Below are positions 45,985-55,995 of a stretch of 64,000 bases of DNA, piece after piece; positions within the stretch are counted from its first letter, which is position 1, and every line of letters begins with the position of its first letter. Source of the DNA: Pseudoalteromonas sp. EB27 (GTDB lineage: Bacteria; Pseudomonadota; Gammaproteobacteria; Enterobacterales; Alteromonadaceae). The notes under the pieces are model-generated. The model was not told the origin of the DNA. It did not search any database and saw only the letters and a list, made by a program, of their open reading frames with translations. A program made the position numbers and the translations under genes. Where the stretch lies: the NCBI RefSeq assembly GCF_001974875.1, contig NZ_MTQD01000001.1:1-64000 (forward strand), written 5' to 3'.

Positions 45985-46845
45985 TTAGCCGTTTACTAGT
46001 TTCTCAATGAAAAACTCTAAATGCCCAGATGGTTGATTTGGTATTGGCCATTTAACTGCTTTTGTTGCCAGTGTTTTAAACGCAAGAGCGGCTGGCGAAT
46101 TTGGAAAGAGTTCTACGATTACTTTTTGACGACGTGTTGCTTTGCGCATATTTTCGTCATAAGGAACCGTTGCGACTAGCTCCATTGATACATCTAAAAA
46201 GCGATCTGTTACTTTAGAAAGCTTTGCAAATAATTCGGTGCCTTCACGCATACTGCGAACCATATTGGCGACAATTTTGAACTTATAAACACCGTGCTCA
46301 CGGCTTAATACTTTAATAAGTGCGTAAGCATCCGTTATTGATGTTGGTTCATCGCACACGACAACCATTACATCTTGTGCCGCGCGAGAAAAGCTCAGTA
46401 CCATATCTGAAATACCAGCGGCGGTATCTACAATTAAAATATCAAATTCGGTATTTAATTCACTAAACGCACGAATTAGTCCAGCATGCTCAGATGGCGA
46501 TAGCTCCACCATACTTTGCGAACCAGACGTAGCGGGTACAATTTTAATACCTGCTGGGCCTTCAACTAAAATTTCGTCAAGCTCACATTCACCAGACAAA
46601 ACGTGTGATAAATTACGCTCTACACGTAAACCAAGCATTACATCACAGTTTGCTAAACCTAAGTCAGCATCCAGCACTAATACTCTGTTACCTTGTTGCC
46701 CTAGTGCAATAGCTGTATTTAGAGAAACATTTGTTTTCCCTACTCCACCTTTACCACCGGTTACAGCGATAACTTTTACGCCGTTGTTATTGTTTTGACT
46801 CATCTTGCGCAGGCCGCTTGCTTGATCTAATACTGTGTTAATCAT
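45985..46845 (-). CDS. flhG: Flagellar number regulator FlhG (FleN)
   Basis: A 286-residue MinD-type ATPase with Walker A TGGKGGVGKT (29-38). The N-terminal LDQASGLR (6-13) matches the DQAxxLR motif that stimulates the FlhF GTPase. FlhG restricts flagellar number and represses the master regulator in polarly flagellated bacteria. It overlaps flhF by 8 bases. Confidence 0.95.
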   Translation of the reverse strand: MINTVLDQASGLRKMSQNNNNGVKVIAVTGGKGGVGKTNVSLNTAIALGQQGNRVLVLDADLGLANCDVMLGLRVERNLSHVLSGECELDEILVEGPAGIKIVPATSGSQSMVELSPSEHAGLIRAFSELNTEFDILIVDTAAGISDMVLSFSRAAQDVMVVVCDEPTSITDAYALIKVLSREHGVYKFKIVANMVRSMREGTELFAKLSKVTDRFLDVSMELVATVPYDENMRKATRRQKVIVELFPNSPAALAFKTLATKAVKWPIPNQPSGHLEFFIEKLVNG

Positions 46846-48322
46846 ACATCCCTACTGTACTTGGCGCCACTGCTTGGTGCCTTGAATGTTGTGCTTTTAT
46901 TCTTTTTAAATATAATTGCTCAGCCTTTTTCACTAGTTTTTCAGCATTTGCAACACGAATATCTTCTGGTACTCGTTGACCGTTAGTAAGATACCCTATT
47001 GGAAGACGATTTTGAATCGCAATACTAATAATCTCACCCAAACTCAATGATTCATCTAACTTAGTGAAAATACAACCACTTAACTGTACTTTTTTAAAGT
47101 GACGTACTGTTTCTTGTAATACATTAATTTGTGCTGTCGCGCTTAGTACTAGGTAGCTGCGAATATCCACACGTTGGTTGCGCATTAACGTGTTTAACTG
47201 CTCAGTTAAACGTAAATCTCGTTGGCTCATACCTGCTGTATCAATTAATACTAGACGTTTATTTCGTAAATGATATAAAACTTCAGCTAATTCATTAGCA
47301 TCTTTAACTTGTTTTACACCACAACCAATAATACGGCCATATGTTGCAAGTTGCTCATAGGCTCCAATTCTGTACGTATCAGTGGTTATTAACGCCACTT
47401 TATCAGCGCCATATTTTTGTGCGCCTAACGCTGCAAGCTTAGCCACAGTTGTTGTTTTACCTACACCGGTTGGACCTACTAATGCATATACACCACCTTG
47501 GCGAAGTATTTCATTATTGGTTGTTTGCATTTGATCTTCGACCATCGTTAACAATGCTTTCCAGCCTTGTTGACGAGACACATCATCAGGTACAAAACAT
47601 GCCATTTGTTGTGCTACTTCTTTATCAATGCCCATACCGACTAAACGATCAACCATGCAAGCACGTGTTGGATCGCGACGCGCCATATCTTGCTGCATTA
47701 AACCCGATACTTGATGCTCTAATAACTGACGAATTGCGTTCATTTCTTCACGCATTGTTGTCATTTCTTCGCTTTCATTATTAGGTTTTTGCTGGCGAGC
47801 AGTTACTGGGCTGTCTAAATCATCAAAGTCGCTGTCTAAATCGTCAAAACCTAAGCTATCGGCTTGCGTATGTGGACGTGCAGGGGCTACATCATCACGT
47901 GCAAACATATTATTAGTAGGACGCGCTTTAGCTACAGGTTCCTGGTAGTTATCTGTAGTATCAATACCTGATTGAGAAAACATTGACGCAAGCTCTGGGG
48001 AGCGAGGACGCGGTGATTGACGCTCTAATAAGGCTTGTAAGCTATCTGCTACTTTTGCTTGAGGTTCAGGTTTGGCACGCTGAGGTTCTGATTTTACAAA
48101 GTTGTGCATACTTTGCTGTGGCGCTTGAGCACGCGGCTCTGCATTGCCTTGTGGTTGCGCTGTTGCTTTAGGGGCTGCTTTGTCATAATCAACTGCCGCT
48201 ACAATTTCTACACCGTTAGCCAGCTTTTTATTTGACATAATAACCGCATCAACACCTAACTCATCTTTAACTTCTTTAAGTGCTGTGCGCATATCTTTAG
48301 CAAAAAAACGTTTAATTTTCAT
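46838..48322 (-). CDS. flhF: Polar flagellum placement GTPase FlhF
   Basis: A 494-residue SRP-type GTPase. A short conserved N-terminus (MKIKRFFAKDMRTALKEVK) precedes a long Pro/Ala/Gln-rich B domain (about 45-185), then N and G domains with GPTGVGKTTT (283-292), DTYRIGAYEQL and LIDTAGMSQRD. It targets the flagellum to the cell pole together with FlhG. It lies 21 bases after flhA. Confidence 0.95.
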   Translation of the reverse strand: MKIKRFFAKDMRTALKEVKDELGVDAVIMSNKKLANGVEIVAAVDYDKAAPKATAQPQGNAEPRAQAPQQSMHNFVKSEPQRAKPEPQAKVADSLQALLERQSPRPRSPELASMFSQSGIDTTDNYQEPVAKARPTNNMFARDDVAPARPHTQADSLGFDDLDSDFDDLDSPVTARQQKPNNESEEMTTMREEMNAIRQLLEHQVSGLMQQDMARRDPTRACMVDRLVGMGIDKEVAQQMACFVPDDVSRQQGWKALLTMVEDQMQTTNNEILRQGGVYALVGPTGVGKTTTVAKLAALGAQKYGADKVALITTDTYRIGAYEQLATYGRIIGCGVKQVKDANELAEVLYHLRNKRLVLIDTAGMSQRDLRLTEQLNTLMRNQRVDIRSYLVLSATAQINVLQETVRHFKKVQLSGCIFTKLDESLSLGEIISIAIQNRLPIGYLTNGQRVPEDIRVANAEKLVKKAEQLYLKRIKAQHSRHQAVAPSTVGMYD

Positions 48323-48343
48323 GATTCAACCCCTTTTAAAATC

Positions 48344-50455
48344 TTATTGTTGGCCTACTGAGCTAACAATCTTGATCTGTCTTTCGTCTGGTACCTCTTG
48401 ATAAGACATCACTCTCAATCCTGGAATGGTGTACTTAACAAAACGAGATAACACAGTGCGTAACATTCCTGACGTTAGCAATATAGAAGGTTCACCGGCC
48501 ATTTCTTGATTTTGATGAGCTTGTGTCAATGACACTTGAAGTCGCTCTGCAAGTCCTGGCTCAATACCGGCACCTTCATCGCCTGCATTTTGTAATGACT
48601 GATGCAACATCTGTTCCAACTCAGGTGCCAAGGTTATGACAGGGATTTCTGATGACATACCAACCGCATCTTGAACAATTAATCTACGCAGAGAAATACG
48701 CACTGCAGCCGTTAATACATCAGGGTCTTGGCTACGCGGGCCATACTCAACTAGGGTTTGAACAATTGAGCGCATATCGCGAATAGCAACGCCTTCATTC
48801 AATAAATTTTGCAGTACTTTTACAATTGCAGTTAATGGCAACACATCTGGTACTAGTCCTTCAACTAAGCGAGGGTGGCTTTTAGCAAGCATATCAAGCA
48901 GGTTCTGAACTTCTTCGTGCCCTAGTAGTAACGCCGCACTGTTAGTTAATAACTGGCTGATATGAGTGGCAACTACCGTGGCTGAATCTACAACGGTGTA
49001 ACCTAGTGATTGAGCTTCATCTTTTTGATCTGGTTTGATCCATACTGCATCAAGGCCAAATGCAGGGTCTTTAGTTTCAACGCCTTTAATTGGACCAAAT
49101 ACTTGCCCTGGATTAATCGCCAGCTCGTCGCCATGTTTAAGTTCGCTTTCACCTGTTGAAACACCCATTAGCGTTATTCTGTAAGCATTAGGGTCAAGCT
49201 CTAAATTGTCGCGAATGTGCACAGGTGGTACTAAAAAGCCAAGCTCTTGAGAAAGCTTTTTACGTACACCTTTAATACGATTAAGTAGCTCACCACCTTG
49301 AGATTGATCTACCAACGGAATTAATCTGTAACCTACTTCTAGGCCAATTACATCAACTTGTTGAACGTCATCCCAGCCAAGTTCTTTTTGCTCTTGTTTA
49401 TTAGCAATACCCGTTGCAGCGCTTCCACCACTGGCGGCTTCTTCAGCTTCTGCTGCAGCGGCTTTTAATTTACTTTGCTGCGTGTAGTAAGCTAAATAAC
49501 CAAGTAACGCACCTAAACTTAAAAAAGCAAAATGTGGCATACCAGGCACTAAGCCCATGATGATCAAAATACCTGAAGCAATGAAGAGAGATTTTTCGTT
49601 ACCAAGTTGCTTCTTAAATTGGTCACCCATATTGAGCGACTCATTTTGGCGTGTTACAACAATCGCAGTACCAATTGAAAGTAGTAAAGAAGGGAGCTGA
49701 GCAACTAAGCCATCACCAATGGTAAGTAATGTATATACTTCCATTGCATCGCCAAAACTCAAATTGTGCTGAATCATACCGACAAATAAACCACCAACAA
49801 TGTTGATGATTAATATAACAATACCTGCAATAGCATCGCCTTTTACAAATTTACTCGCACCATCCATTGAACCGTAAAAATCGGCTTCTCGGGTTACTTC
49901 CTCTCGGCGGTCACGCGCTTGTTCAGCACTGATAAAACCAGCGTTTAAATCAGCGTCAATTGCCATTTGTTTACCCGGCATTGCATCAAGGGTAAAACGT
50001 GCAGATACCTCAGATATACGCCCTGCACCTTTAGTAATTACCACAAAGTTAATAATGATCAGGATTAAAAACACGACCAAACCAACAGCGTAGTTACCAC
50101 CAATAACAACTGAGCCAAACGCTTCAATCACCTTACCTGCAGAATCTCCTCCGTTATGACCTTCAAGTAGTACAACTCGAGTACTGGCAACGTTAAGCGC
50201 TAAGCGCATAATCGTAGCGATTAATAATACAGAGGGGAATATACCAAACTCAACCGGCTTCATCGTGTAAACGGTCACGAGTAAAACCACTAATGCGAGA
50301 GCAATATTAAACGAGAAAAGGATATCGAGTAAAAATGGCGGTAACGGTAGAATCACCATTCCCAAGGCAGCAAGCACAAGCAAAGGAGTACCTACCCCTT
50401 TGGCATAGTCTTTTTTGTCTCTGTTAAGTTGTTGTAATACCGCTTTAAAACTCAT
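48344..50455 (-). CDS. flhA: Flagellar export gate protein FlhA
   Basis: A 703-residue protein with about eight N-terminal membrane helices and a large cytoplasmic domain from about 345. The cytoplasmic FHIPEP loop is seen in degenerate form around GRISEVSARFTLDAMPGKQM. It forms the nonameric ring of the type III export gate. It starts a transcription unit with its own sigma-54 promoter. Confidence 0.96.
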   Translation of the reverse strand: MSFKAVLQQLNRDKKDYAKGVGTPLLVLAALGMVILPLPPFLLDILFSFNIALALVVLLVTVYTMKPVEFGIFPSVLLIATIMRLALNVASTRVVLLEGHNGGDSAGKVIEAFGSVVIGGNYAVGLVVFLILIIINFVVITKGAGRISEVSARFTLDAMPGKQMAIDADLNAGFISAEQARDRREEVTREADFYGSMDGASKFVKGDAIAGIVILIINIVGGLFVGMIQHNLSFGDAMEVYTLLTIGDGLVAQLPSLLLSIGTAIVVTRQNESLNMGDQFKKQLGNEKSLFIASGILIIMGLVPGMPHFAFLSLGALLGYLAYYTQQSKLKAAAAEAEEAASGGSAATGIANKQEQKELGWDDVQQVDVIGLEVGYRLIPLVDQSQGGELLNRIKGVRKKLSQELGFLVPPVHIRDNLELDPNAYRITLMGVSTGESELKHGDELAINPGQVFGPIKGVETKDPAFGLDAVWIKPDQKDEAQSLGYTVVDSATVVATHISQLLTNSAALLLGHEEVQNLLDMLAKSHPRLVEGLVPDVLPLTAIVKVLQNLLNEGVAIRDMRSIVQTLVEYGPRSQDPDVLTAAVRISLRRLIVQDAVGMSSEIPVITLAPELEQMLHQSLQNAGDEGAGIEPGLAERLQVSLTQAHQNQEMAGEPSILLTSGMLRTVLSRFVKYTIPGLRVMSYQEVPDERQIKIVSSVGQQ

Positions 50456-50493
50456 AATTCTACAATTTCAAAAAATTGACACTACATAGAATT

Positions 50494-50510
50494 TGCAATA
50501 ACTATTCCAA
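50494..50510 (-). promoter_or_regulatory. Sigma-54 promoter of flhA
   Basis: On the minus strand TTGGAATAGTTATTGCA has the -24 GG and -12 GC exactly 10 bases apart and a perfect TTGCA -12 block. Start of transcription would be about 30 bases before flhA. This is consistent with FlrA/FleQ-type class II control. Confidence 0.78.
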
Positions 50511-50527
50511 GTTATTAAGTTAGCGAT

Positions 50528-51658
50528 TTAATACTTATAGGCATCGGGGATTGGGAGCTTATTATTAAGCTTAGTTGGGCGTTTACCGCGCCCTTTATTA
50601 AAGCGCTTAAGCTGAAATACATACGCTAAAACTTGCGCAACAGCAGTAAATAGCTGATCGGGTATTTGCTCTCCTACTTCAGCCGTATGGTAAAGCGCTC
50701 GGGTCAACATAGGGGATTCTAAAATTGGTACTTCATTCCCTATTGCTACTTTTCGAATTTGCATCGCCATTTCATCAATACCTTTAGCAAGCACAATAGG
50801 CGCTCCTGCACGCTCTGTATCGTATTTTAATGCTACTGAGTAGTGAGTTGGGTTGGTAACAATAACGTCAGCGTCAGGGACATCTTGCATCATGCGGTTT
50901 TGCGACATTTGCCTTTGTGTTTGCCTAATACGCGCTTTTATTTGTGGGTCACCTTCAGAGTTTTTATACTCATCTTTAATTTCTTGCATGGTCATTTTAA
51001 GTTGTTTGTTATGGTTATAACTTTGAAATGGCGCATCGATGGCGGCAATAATAATTAAAGTGCATGAAAGGCCTAAAAACATCCAGCCTAAAATCTCTAA
51101 GGCATGAATAATATTACCTGGTGCACTTTCTAAACTTAAATGCAGTATTTCATCAAAATAAGTATTAATTAAAAACACAGCAAAACTTGCAACCAAACCA
51201 AATTTTAAAAGTGACTTTACAAGCTCAATAGCCGCTTGCGGGCCAAACATACGTTTAAAGCCTTTCATTGGCGACATTTTACTTGCTTTAGGTGCAGCGG
51301 CTTCCCAGCTAAAATTAAAACCACCTAGTAACGTATTCCCAATAAATGCAGCCAAAACTATAATTAATACAAACATAGCCATAGGAAACATTAAAGCGTC
51401 TGCAACCTCTCCCCATACAGCAAACATTTTAGTGGTATCAAAGGCTTCGTTACGGTTTAAGCTAAGGGTTCGGCCCATTACATTGTATAAACCTTTGCCA
51501 ATTTCAGGACCATACATCAAAAGCGATATAGCCGAAAAGATAAGTACAAACATGGTACCTAGCTCTTTTGAGCGTGCTATTTGGCCTTTCTTTTTAGATT
51601 CTTCAAGCTTTTTGGATGTGGGTTCTTCTGTTTTTTCTTGCCCTGAGTCTTCAGACAT
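50528..51658 (-). CDS. flhB: Flagellar export switch protein FlhB
   Basis: A 376-residue protein with four membrane helices and a cytoplasmic domain carrying the self-cleavage motif NPTH (269-272) in VIVTNPTHYSVAL. Cleavage and interaction with FliK switch export from hook to filament substrates. The N-terminus EKTEEPTSKKLEESKKKGQI is typical. Confidence 0.96.
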   Translation of the reverse strand: MSEDSGQEKTEEPTSKKLEESKKKGQIARSKELGTMFVLIFSAISLLMYGPEIGKGLYNVMGRTLSLNRNEAFDTTKMFAVWGEVADALMFPMAMFVLIIVLAAFIGNTLLGGFNFSWEAAAPKASKMSPMKGFKRMFGPQAAIELVKSLLKFGLVASFAVFLINTYFDEILHLSLESAPGNIIHALEILGWMFLGLSCTLIIIAAIDAPFQSYNHNKQLKMTMQEIKDEYKNSEGDPQIKARIRQTQRQMSQNRMMQDVPDADVIVTNPTHYSVALKYDTERAGAPIVLAKGIDEMAMQIRKVAIGNEVPILESPMLTRALYHTAEVGEQIPDQLFTAVAQVLAYVFQLKRFNKGRGKRPTKLNNKLPIPDAYKY

Positions 51659-51667
51659 GACTTTCTC

Positions 51668-52447
51668 CTAAGGTGAGCAACCAACTAAAGTACACATTAG
51701 CTCAACCATTTTTAACCATTGAAACTCAAACTGAGTAACAAAGTTACCTAGTGTCGCCCAAATAATAATAAGTCCCGCTACCAAGGTAAACGGAAAACCA
51801 ATAGAGAAAATATTTAATTGCGGTGCTGCGCGCGTCATAATACCAAACGACATATTAATAACGAGCATAGCCGTAAGCGGTGCAAGTGAGAGTACTAGTG
51901 CTGTCGTAAACATCCAGCCACCCCAGGTCACTATGTCCCAGTAATGATCTACAGACCACCATGTGCCATCAATGGGTAGAACTTGAAAACTATGCACCAC
52001 CATTTGAATCATCATTAAATGACCGTTAAAAGCAAAAAATAACAGGGTGGCCAAAATAAGGAAAAACTGACCCACAGCAGGCACACTCGCGCCATTAGAA
52101 GGGTCAATAACCGAAGCAAAACCTAAACCCGTTTGCATCGCAAGTATTTGCCCTGCTAACACAAAAGTATTTAGTAAAAGTATAGATGCAAAACCAATAG
52201 CAACACCAATCAACATTTGTTGAATAACCACTAAAATCATCTCAAACGAAAATAGATTAGTGAATGTAGCTGGCGGTAAGACGGGGACAACAACAAAAGT
52301 TACAACAACTGATAAACCCATTTTTATACGCGTAGGAACATTTTTAGCCCCTAAGCCCGCCATAATCATAATCATTGAGCTAATGCGTACCAGCGGCAAC
52401 AAAAAATCGCTCAACCATTGAATAACGACAGCAAAGGGATATTCCAC
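51668..52447 (-). CDS. fliR: Flagellar export protein FliR
   Basis: A 259-residue membrane protein with six to seven helices, including GLGFASVIDPSNGASVPAVG, a conserved FliR segment. It forms the helical export gate with FliP and FliQ. It starts two bases after fliQ. Confidence 0.95.
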   Translation of the reverse strand: MEYPFAVVIQWLSDFLLPLVRISSMIMIMAGLGAKNVPTRIKMGLSVVVTFVVVPVLPPATFTNLFSFEMILVVIQQMLIGVAIGFASILLLNTFVLAGQILAMQTGLGFASVIDPSNGASVPAVGQFFLILATLLFFAFNGHLMMIQMVVHSFQVLPIDGTWWSVDHYWDIVTWGGWMFTTALVLSLAPLTAMLVINMSFGIMTRAAPQLNIFSIGFPFTLVAGLIIIWATLGNFVTQFEFQWLKMVELMCTLVGCSP

Positions 52448-52449
52448 AT

Positions 52450-52719
52450 TTAACCTGCAATTTCAGGAATAAGTAATACTAGGCGAGTAAAAAAGTCCAT
52501 TAGTTCTTGAGTAAGCCAATGCCCACCAACAATTAGCGCACTAATAGTAATTAATAAACGAGGTAAAAAGCTCAGTGTTTGTTCATTGATGGACGTTGCG
52601 GCCTGAAACACAGCAACCACTAAACCAATAATTAAGCCTGGGACTACAATTGCAGACACCAATTTAATAACTAAAAACAGCGCGTCACTTAGAATATCAA
52701 CAAAAATTTCCGGTTCCAT
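52450..52719 (-). CDS. fliQ: Flagellar export protein FliQ
   Basis: An 89-residue protein with two membrane helices and the conserved LVVAVFQAATSINEQTLSFLPR loop in parts. It is a component of the FliPQR gate. Length and position are as expected. Confidence 0.95.
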   Translation of the reverse strand: MEPEIFVDILSDALFLVIKLVSAIVVPGLIIGLVVAVFQAATSINEQTLSFLPRLLITISALIVGGHWLTQELMDFFTRLVLLIPEIAG

Positions 52720-52759
52720 GTTGTACTCCTATTGTTGAGTCATGTTAATGCTTTGCATA

Positions 52760-53500
52760 CTAAGTCCCTAAACCAAAGCTTTTGGCTAGAGTCCCCATCA
52801 CTAAGCTCCAGCCGTCTACAAGTACAAATAACATAATTTTAAACGGCAAGGACACAATCATGGGTGAAAGCATCATCATACCCATCGCCATTAATACCGA
52901 GGCGACCACTAAATCAACAATTAAAAATGGGATAAAAAACATAAAACCGATTATAAATGCGGTTTGCAGTTCACTGGTTACAAATGCAGGTATCAATACT
53001 ATTAATGGCGTATCTTGTGGCGAATCTAGCTGATCATAACCGGCAATTTTAGCAAATGTTTCTAAATCTTTTAAACGCACTTGTGAAAGCATAAAGGCTT
53101 TCATTGGCTCTTTAGCAAGCTCTAATGCCTCTACTGATGTAACCTGCTCATTTAAGTAAGGTTCTATCGCTCGCTCGTTTACCTGCTGATAAATAGGCGA
53201 CATTATAAAAATACTTAAAAAAAGCGACATGCCTAATAACACTTGGTTTGACGGTGTTTGCTGTAAACCAATTGCTTGGCGCAAAATAGCGAGTACAACA
53301 ATAATTCGTGTAAATGAGGTCATCATGATTATGGCAGCCGGTATAAAACTCAGCGCCGTCATAATGGCTAAAACTTGTAACGTTACTGAGTAATCTTGTG
53401 TGCCATCAGTGTTTGTTGTAATAGTAAGCGCATCAATTCCCTCTGCACTTACACTTGGTACAAACACCATGGCAAAAATAATAAGCAGCCACTTTGTCAT
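52760..53500 (-). CDS. fliP: Flagellar export protein FliP
   Basis: A 246-residue protein with a cleavable signal peptide (1-19) and four helices. [19 protein letters not shown] and [18 protein letters not shown] are conserved FliP segments. It starts four bases after fliO. Confidence 0.96.
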   Translation of the reverse strand: MTKWLLIIFAMVFVPSVSAEGIDALTITTNTDGTQDYSVTLQVLAIMTALSFIPAAIIMMTSFTRIIVVLAILRQAIGLQQTPSNQVLLGMSLFLSIFIMSPIYQQVNERAIEPYLNEQVTSVEALELAKEPMKAFMLSQVRLKDLETFAKIAGYDQLDSPQDTPLIVLIPAFVTSELQTAFIIGFMFFIPFLIVDLVVASVLMAMGMMMLSPMIVSLPFKIMLFVLVDGWSLVMGTLAKSFGLGT

Positions 53501-53504
53501 AGGT

Positions 53505-53888
53505 TTAATTCTTTTTATTTTGGTTTGATTGCGGGTTTAAAAGTTTACCAAATCGTTTAGCGAGTTCAGGCAGTTCTTTTTCACTTAATGGGGTTTCTAA
53601 CTTGTGTAAGTAATTAATACTGTGGGGAGTTACACCAAGTAAGTGCTGAGCATTATCTATCTCAACAACCATTAAACGCTCACGAGAACCCAAAGGCAGG
53701 CTTCTGACTACTTTAAATTCATCGCTGTTAGCTAAATTTGGATTAAGCTTTTTAACAAAAAATGCCAGCACAATAATCAGTACCAGCACCATTACAAGCG
53801 ACAGCACCATAGAGAGTATATCTCCAGTTGGTGTTGCCACATCTGCTTTTGAAAAAACGGAACTAGTTAAAGCAACTAATAAGCTCAT
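53505..53888 (-). CDS. fliO: Flagellar export assembly protein FliO
   Basis: A 127-residue protein with one membrane helix (about 25-46) and a cytoplasmic domain with [23 protein letters not shown], typical of FliO. It assists FliP assembly. It overlaps fliN by four bases. Confidence 0.93.
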   Translation of the reverse strand: MSLLVALTSSVFSKADVATPTGDILSMVLSLVMVLVLIIVLAFFVKKLNPNLANSDEFKVVRSLPLGSRERLMVVEIDNAQHLLGVTPHSINYLHKLETPLSEKELPELAKRFGKLLNPQSNQNKKN

Positions 53889-54283
53889 CGTAGTTTTTTG
53901 ATCCGCTCTACTTGGCTTATCACGTCAGTTAAGCGAATACCAAACTTGTCGTTTACTACAACTACTTCGCCATGAGCTATCAAAGTACCGTTAACTAGTA
54001 CGTCTAGCGGCTCGCCCGCGACACGGTCAAGCTCAACAACAGAGCCTTGGTTGAGTTGCAGTAAGTTACGAATATTAATTTTAGAGCGCCCTACTTCCAT
54101 TGAAATAGTAACGGGGATATCTAAAATAGTGTCGAGTTTTCGTTTTTCATCGCCACTCATTTCGTGTTTTGAATCACTTAACTCATCAAGCTCTGCAACA
54201 TGTGCTTCGCTACTATCATCTGGACCTTCGGCTTCTGCTAATGCTGCTGCCCATTCATCCATTGTATCTTGATCATCGCTCAT
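53885..54283 (-). CDS. fliN: Flagellar switch protein FliN
   Basis: A 132-residue protein with an acidic N-terminal tail (1-45) and a C-terminal SpoA domain (about 55-130: IPVTISMEVGRSKINIRNLLQL, GTLIAHGEVVVVNDKFGIRL). It is part of the C-ring. Confidence 0.96.
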   Translation of the reverse strand: MSDDQDTMDEWAAALAEAEGPDDSSEAHVAELDELSDSKHEMSGDEKRKLDTILDIPVTISMEVGRSKINIRNLLQLNQGSVVELDRVAGEPLDVLVNGTLIAHGEVVVVNDKFGIRLTDVISQVERIKKLR

Positions 54284-54303
54284 ACTTTTAACCTTTTAAT
54301 CAA

Positions 54304-55395
54304 TTACCAGTCTAAGTCTACACCGTCAGAGAGGTGTAAATCATCTTCTAGTTCTGCTAATTCTGCATCTGAGTCAATTTTCTTGCCGCCTTTGGTAAAT
54401 ACATGCAGCTCAGATTTAACTGAATCAGGTCGTTTAATTTTTTCACTAATTTGAAGCGCAACATTATCGCGAGAGCGGCCCATCTTGGCTCTAAATGTAG
54501 GTAATTCCTCAACAAATACGGTTATATGCTCAGGCATTTCAACCGGAATAATATCGCCAGTTTTGAGTTCCATAATCTGCCTTAAGGTTAAATCGACTTC
54601 AAGTAACTGAGTCGACATATCAACCTCTACATCCATTATTTCGTCGCGAAGTGCTTTGCTCCAACGTAAATCAGTGTCTTCAGTATCAGATTGAACACCC
54701 GCGTCTAACAGCTCTCGAATTGGCTCAAGCATTGAATATGGAAGTGCAATATGAAAATCGCCACCGCCACCATCGAGTTCAATATGAAAAGAACTAATAA
54801 CCACAACCTCGGTTGGGCTTACAATATTAGCCATAGCTGGGTTTACTTCAGAATCGAGATATTCAAACGATACATCCATAACCGGTGCCCATGCTTCTTT
54901 ATAATCTTCGAAAATGATCTTAAGGAGCATTTGCACAATACGACGTTCTGTAGGCGTAAATTCTCGGCCTTCAATTTTTGCATGATAACGCCCGTCACCA
55001 CCAAAAAAGTTATCTACCAAAATAAACACAAGTCGTGCTTCCATGGTAATAAGGCCGGTACCTTTCAGCGGTCTAAAACGCACCATATTTAAGCTGGTTG
55101 GAACAAACAGAGTATGGATATACTCACCAAATTTAATCATTTGCACGCCATTAATAGACACCTCTGCGGTGCGGCGCATCATGTTAAATAGGCTAATTCG
55201 CATATGACGAGCAAAGCGTTCATTAACAATTTCCAGTGTCGGCATACGACCACGCACGATCCGATCTTGCGAAGAAAAATCGTACTGAAGCGTACTTCCC
55301 CCGCCATCTTCACCTTCGTGTATATCTTCCTCTTCAACGTCATCAACGCCGTGTAATAGCGCATCAATTTCGTCTTGGGATAATAAATCGCTCAC
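54304..55395 (-). CDS. fliM: Flagellar switch protein FliM
   Basis: A 363-residue protein with the N-terminal CheY-P-binding peptide LLSQDEIDALLHGV, a middle CheC-like domain and a C-terminal SpoA domain. The extreme C-terminus is acidic. It joins FliG and FliN in the C-ring. Confidence 0.96.
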   Translation of the reverse strand: MSDLLSQDEIDALLHGVDDVEEEDIHEGEDGGGSTLQYDFSSQDRIVRGRMPTLEIVNERFARHMRISLFNMMRRTAEVSINGVQMIKFGEYIHTLFVPTSLNMVRFRPLKGTGLITMEARLVFILVDNFFGGDGRYHAKIEGREFTPTERRIVQMLLKIIFEDYKEAWAPVMDVSFEYLDSEVNPAMANIVSPTEVVVISSFHIELDGGGGDFHIALPYSMLEPIRELLDAGVQSDTEDTDLRWSKALRDEIMDVEVDMSTQLLEVDLTLRQIMELKTGDIIPVEMPEHITVFVEELPTFRAKMGRSRDNVALQISEKIKRPDSVKSELHVFTKGGKKIDSDAELAELEDDLHLSDGVDLDW

Positions 55396-55404
55396 GCTAA
55401 CCCC

Positions 55405-55941
55405 TTATTGCATCACAAAGCCGGTAAACAATACCCGCTCAATTACTTTGCTGCCTTCAACATCCATCAAGGCTTTTTGTACCTTTTCAAGTGCAGAAAA
55501 ACGAAGTGTTTCTTTACCAGAACTCGTACTTAACTCATCGGCTGTTGTAGTAGAAAACACACTTAGTAGCGTCCCTTCTATTAGCGGAATATGTTTTTTA
55601 GCGGTTTCTTCGTTTACTTCACCACGTACTAATAACTGTACTTTAATTTGCACAATTCTGTCGCGACTTGAGCCAGGCACATTAAATACAAATGGGCGTG
55701 GCATCGCAACATATAAAGCACTGCCTATCTCAGCTGAATCACTAGGCTCAGCTGAGGGGGTATCTGCTGATATTGCAGTCTCTTCATCCAAGGTTTCAAC
55801 TGACGCATCCGAACCTGACATAAAAAAGTAACCCGCAGCACCACCTATTATAATAAGTAGTACAGCCACTATAATTATTATGAGTTTCTTTTTGCTTTTA
55901 CCGGTTTCTTCAATTTCTAAACTTGCTTCTTCAGCCATCAT
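55405..55941 (-). CDS. fliL: Flagellar basal body protein FliL
   Basis: A 178-residue protein with one N-terminal membrane helix (about 19-40) and a periplasmic domain containing FVFNVPGSSRDRIVQIKVQL. It supports stator function. The gene lies 54 bases after fliK, with the 12-base palindrome CTATTATAATAG (55978-55989) in between. Confidence 0.92.
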   Translation of the reverse strand: MMAEEASLEIEETGKSKKKLIIIIVAVLLIIIGGAAGYFFMSGSDASVETLDEETAISADTPSAEPSDSAEIGSALYVAMPRPFVFNVPGSSRDRIVQIKVQLLVRGEVNEETAKKHIPLIEGTLLSVFSTTTADELSTSSGKETLRFSALEKVQKALMDVEGSKVIERVLFTGFVMQ

Positions 55942-55995
55942 GATTCCTTTAATCGCAAAGGTACTTGCTTGTTTTAACTATTATAATAGCAGTAC

